A DNA stretch of 7,167 bases from JASHVB01 sp036489395 (GTDB lineage Bacteria > Pseudomonadota > Alphaproteobacteria > Acetobacterales > Acetobacteraceae), in contig DASXFW010000068.1 of assembly GCA_036489395.1 (NCBI GenBank), forward strand, positions 1 to 7,167, read 5' to 3'. This document shows positions 4,771 through 7,167 of this stretch, piece by piece (position 1 is the first letter of the stretch; each line of letters opens with the position of its first letter). The notes beneath the pieces were generated by a model. It searched no databases. It had not been told where the DNA came from and was given only the letters and a program-made list of their open reading frames with translations. A program made the translations under genes and the position numbers.

Positions 4771-6240
4771 TTACGAACTCTCCGCCAGCAGGCTCAACTG
4801 CCGTTCGGAATTGTCCGCCTGGTCCGGCAGCGCAATCGGATAGTCGCCGGTGAAGCATGCATCGCAGTAATGCGGGCGGACCGGATCGCGGTCCTTCTGA
4901 CCCAGCGCGCGATACAGCCCGTCGATCGAGATGAACGCCAGGCTGTCGGCACCGATCAGGGCCGCCATTTCGTCCACGCTGTGGCGCGCCGCCAGCAACT
5001 GGCCGCGCTCCGGCGTGTCGATGCCGTAGAAGCAGGAATGCGTGGTGGGCGGCGAGGAAATCCGCATGTGCACCTCCCGCGCACCGGCGTGGCGAACCAT
5101 TTCGACGATCTTGCGGCTGGTGGTGCCGCGCACGATCGAATCATCGACCAGCACGACGCGCCGCCCCTTCAGCACCGGCGCGTTGGCGGAATGCTTCAGC
5201 TTCACGCCCAAATGGCGGATGTGGTCGGTCGGCTCGATGAAGGTGCGGCCGACATAGTGGTTGCGGATGATGCCGAGTTCGAACGGAATGCCGCTTTCGG
5301 CAGCGTAGCCCATCGCCGCGGGCACGCCGGAATCCGGCACCGGCACGATCACGTCGGCCGGCACGAGGGATTCGCGCGCGAGTTCCCTGCCGATCTGCTT
5401 GCGCGCCTCGTACACCGGGGTGCCTTCCACCACGGAATCCGGGCGGGCGAAATAGATGTATTCGAACACGCAGAACCGCTCGCGCGTGCGGCCGAACGGC
5501 TTGATGCTGTGCACGCCCTGGTCGTTGATCACCACGATCTCGCCGGGCTCCACGTCGCGGATGAAATCGGCGCCGACGATATCCAGCGCGCAGGTCTCGG
5601 ATGCGAGCACCCAGCCGCCGGTGCCTTCATTGCCGATGCGGCCGAGGATCAGCGGACGCACGCCCAGCGGGTCGCGCACGCCCATCAGCGCCTCGTTCGA
5701 CAGTGCGACCAGGGAGTAGGCGCCGACCACCTGTTTCAGTGCGTCGATCAGCCGGTCCACCACGGTGGAGTAAAGGCTGATGGCGATCAGGTGGACGAAG
5801 ACCTCGGAGTCCGTGGTGGATTGGAACAAGCAGCCGCGGCGGACCAGGGCGCGGCGCAGGACGTGGGCGTTGGTCAGGTTGCCGTTGTGCGCCACCGCGA
5901 AGCCGCCGAACTCGAAATCGGCGTACAGCGGCTGCACGTTGCGCAGGATCGTGTCGCCGGTCGTGGCATAGCGGTTGTGGCCGATGGCGATCCGGCCGGG
6001 CAGCGACTCGATGACCTTCTGGTTGGAGAAATTGTCGCCGACCAGGCCGAGGCCGCGATGCGAGTGGAAATGGTGGCCGTCGAAGCTGACGATGCCGGTC
6101 GCCTCCTGCCCGCGGTGCTGCAGCGCGTGCAGGCCGAGCGCAGTCAGCGCCGTGGCGTCGGGCGCGTTCCATACGCCGAACACGCCGCATTCCTCATGCA
6201 GCTTGTCGTCATCCGGAAGCGGCATCGTCGAGTGGTCCAT
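4771..6240 (-). CDS. purF: Amidophosphoribosyltransferase (PurF)
   Basis: Catalyses the first committed step of de novo purine synthesis: PRPP plus glutamine to 5-phosphoribosylamine, in the cytoplasm. The first 17 residues form a propeptide; C18 in EECGVFGV is the N-terminal nucleophile of the glutaminase domain after processing. HNRYATTGD (88-96) and HNGNL (118-122) are class II amidotransferase motifs. The phosphoribosyltransferase half carries the PRPP loop VVLVDDSIVRGTT (362-374). Four cysteines, C257 (RFCVFEYIYFARPDS), C403 (HSCFYGIDT), C459 and C462 (YCDACFTG), match the [4Fe-4S] ligands of the Bacillus-type enzyme, so this is the iron-sulphur, propeptide-containing class, unlike the E. 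coli one. At 489 residues it is full length. ATG 6240 follows the cvpA stop by 12 bp with GGGAG as Shine-Dalgarno, indicating co-transcription. No clear terminator follows the TAA at 4773-4771. Confidence 0.97.
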   Translation of the reverse strand: MDHSTMPLPDDDKLHEECGVFGVWNAPDATALTALGLHALQHRGQEATGIVSFDGHHFHSHRGLGLVGDNFSNQKVIESLPGRIAIGHNRYATTGDTILRNVQPLYADFEFGGFAVAHNGNLTNAHVLRRALVRRGCLFQSTTDSEVFVHLIAISLYSTVVDRLIDALKQVVGAYSLVALSNEALMGVRDPLGVRPLILGRIGNEGTGGWVLASETCALDIVGADFIRDVEPGEIVVINDQGVHSIKPFGRTRERFCVFEYIYFARPDSVVEGTPVYEARKQIGRELARESLVPADVIVPVPDSGVPAAMGYAAESGIPFELGIIRNHYVGRTFIEPTDHIRHLGVKLKHSANAPVLKGRRVVLVDDSIVRGTTSRKIVEMVRHAGAREVHMRISSPPTTHSCFYGIDTPERGQLLAARHSVDEMAALIGADSLAFISIDGLYRALGQKDRDPVRPHYCDACFTGDYPIALPDQADNSERQLSLLAESS

Positions 6241-6252
6241 GCGATGGTCTCC

Positions 6253-6846
6253 CTAGTCCCGTGCGGGTGGGTGGGCCGCGACGGGTCCGATGGCCGAGCC
6301 TTGCGGCGTGGACTGCAACAGCGCCTGCGCCGTGGTCTCACGGCCGGGCGGCGGGGCGTAGAGGCGCGGCCGGTAGTCCGTCGGCAACTGGTGGACCGTC
6401 CAGCGCGCGCCGATGAAGGCGGGCGTCAGCAGACGGGCCTGCAGCACCGGCGGGGGCCACTGATCGACCGGCACCACCATCCCCGCCACGATATAGGCAA
6501 CGATGACCAGCGCCGCACCCCGGGCGAGGCCGAATACCAGTCCCAGCGTCCGGTCGAGGCCGCCGAGCGGGGAGTTGCGCACGGCGCGCCCGATGATGCG
6601 GGCGACGATCATCAGCACGATCAGCGAGACGATGAAAATGGCGACGAAGCCGACGGGATCGATCCAGGGCGAGCCACGCATCCACTGCTGAAGCTGCGGC
6701 CGCAGCAGCGGCAGGCCCCAGATTGCGGCGGCGATCGCGCCGGCCCAGGCGGCGATGCCGAGCACCTCCCGCACCAGGCCGCGCATGAAGGCGAGGAGGC
6801 CGGAGATCGCCAGCACGGCGAGGACGACGAGATCGACCCAGGTCAT
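6253..6846 (-). CDS. cvpA: CvpA family inner-membrane protein
   Basis: Small integral membrane protein of 197 residues, homologous to CvpA, named for its requirement in colicin V production and commonly encoded directly upstream of purF. Four hydrophobic segments are visible at about 3-20, 28-48, 64-85 and 103-125. Conserved landmarks are GLVREVLG (23-30) between the first two segments and LDRTLGLVFGLARG (97-110) leading into the fourth. The C-terminal 70 residues are Pro/Arg/Gln-rich and probably cytoplasmic and disordered. Its molecular role is not settled; in other bacteria it affects envelope integrity. The ATG at 6846 opens directly into the first membrane segment, with only a weak GGCAG upstream. 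It is the first gene of the cvpA-purF operon. Confidence 0.93.
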   Translation of the reverse strand: MTWVDLVVLAVLAISGLLAFMRGLVREVLGIAAWAGAIAAAIWGLPLLRPQLQQWMRGSPWIDPVGFVAIFIVSLIVLMIVARIIGRAVRNSPLGGLDRTLGLVFGLARGAALVIVAYIVAGMVVPVDQWPPPVLQARLLTPAFIGARWTVHQLPTDYRPRLYAPPPGRETTAQALLQSTPQGSAIGPVAAHPPARD

Positions 6847-6958
6847 ACAACTGCCATCGATGCAACCGCGCGCGTTATCGTCTTCTCCACCGCTTTCGCC
6901 AAGCCACGATCACGTAGTCCGGACCGGATTGGGCGGCGACTCGGCGATGAGGGGTGGG

Positions 6959-6964
6959 ACTATA
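6959..6964 (-). promoter_or_regulatory. Candidate -10 box for cvpA-purF
   Basis: On the minus strand TATAGT (5 of 6 with TATAAT), preceded by GGG, stands out in this GC-rich stretch. It would give a leader of about 105 bases before the cvpA ATG. The -35 region is poor: only a CGACAC-like sequence lies roughly 18-19 bases upstream. I saw no operator or riboswitch signature in the leader. Confidence 0.35.
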
Positions 6965-7027
6965 CCCGATTTGCGCGGTGGGTGTGTCGTTGCGTGCTCG
7001 GGCGCGCAGGGCAATCGGGTGAACGGA

Positions 7028-7129
7028 GCAAAGGTCAGGGCTCCGCCCTGAAACCCGCCAGGAGGCTCTGCCTCCTGGACCTCCGGCCCTCGGGTCAAGC
7101 CCGAGGGCAGGCGCCGGCGTAGCCTTTGC
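7028..7129. repeat. Cloverleaf-like multi-hairpin intergenic element
   Basis: An outer 7-bp stem, GCAAAGG (7028-7034) with CCTTTGC (7123-7129), encloses three perfect hairpins: CAGGGC/GCCCTG (7036-7041/7045-7050, 3-nt loop), CCAGGAGGC/GCCTCCTGG (7058-7066/7070-7078, 3-nt loop) and GCCCTCGGG/CCCGAGGGC (7086-7094/7100-7108, 5-nt loop). The palindrome CGCCGGCG (7112-7119) follows. The design is nearly the same on both strands. Similar AAAGGTC-AGGGC-GCCCTG arrays are, from memory, dispersed between genes in Acetobacteraceae. A terminator for a gene to the right, or a non-autonomous mobile repeat, are the two main readings. Confidence 0.75.
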
Positions 7130-7167
7130 AATCCGTTTGTTTCGCTGGATGGCGGGGAGGGGGCACA

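Larger units (their letters stand above)
6847..7167. other. Upstream region of the cvpA-purF operon
   Basis: About 320 bases with no credible gene on either strand; the open frames are low-quality shadows. It contains a candidate -10 box at 6959-6964, a short palindrome TCCGGACCGGA (about 6918-6928), and the multi-hairpin element 7028-7129. The gene that commonly precedes cvpA in related genomes (radA, from memory) would lie beyond the right edge, if present. Confidence 0.6.

Noticed and set aside
4762..7122. A 786-codon open frame on the plus strand opposite purF and cvpA
   Set aside because: It is a shadow of strongly supported genes on the other strand. Its product is rich in Arg, His, Asp and Val, as antisense frames in GC-rich DNA are, and has no recognisable domain.
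7028..7129. A tRNA gene, suggested by the cloverleaf outline
   Set aside because: Stem lengths (6, 9 and 9 bp), 3-nt loops, total length and absence of T-loop or anticodon-loop sequences exclude a tRNA.

Overview
The window reads as chromosomal DNA of a GC-rich alphaproteobacterium, most likely Rhodospirillales and probably Acetobacteraceae. The clues are the high GC content, the cvpA-purF-SDR gene order known from many alphaproteobacteria, an alphaproteobacterial-type PhoR kinase, and GC-rich multi-hairpin intergenic elements of a kind I recall from Acetobacteraceae genomes. The taxonomic placement is inference.

Layout. Bases 1-70 carry a short GC hairpin. Bases 79-1461 (+) encode a PhoR-like membrane sensor histidine kinase; neither phoB nor pst genes follow it. 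Bases 1462-1885 hold no intact gene but contain what looks like the 5' scrap of an insertion-sequence transposase (about 1628-1695) and a 13-bp tandem repeat. Bases 1886-2677 (+) encode an HpcH/HpaI-family aldolase. Bases 2678-2977 are non-coding and contain a strong 39-nt hairpin.

The rest of the window is on the minus strand. In transcription order it reads cvpA (6846-6253), purF (6240-4771), a TumE/TumA-type toxin-antitoxin pair (4602-3870), then a short-chain dehydrogenase/reductase (3688-2978). cvpA and purF are 12 bp apart and form an operon for de novo purine synthesis. A candidate -10 box lies about 115 bp upstream of cvpA, and further upstream (7028-7129) is a cloverleaf-like element of three hairpins closed by a 7-bp outer stem.

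The most notable point is the toxin-antitoxin pair. The antitoxin-like winged-helix gene is intact. The toxin-like gene is split by a one-base frameshift near 4375; the conserved C-terminal half continues in the next frame and ends in a 4-base ATGA overlap with the antitoxin start. The toxin is therefore probably dead, newly broken, or affected by a sequencing error. The pair appears to be inserted between purF and the SDR gene, which are usually neighbours. I do not see an obviously new multi-gene system here; the findings are small-scale.
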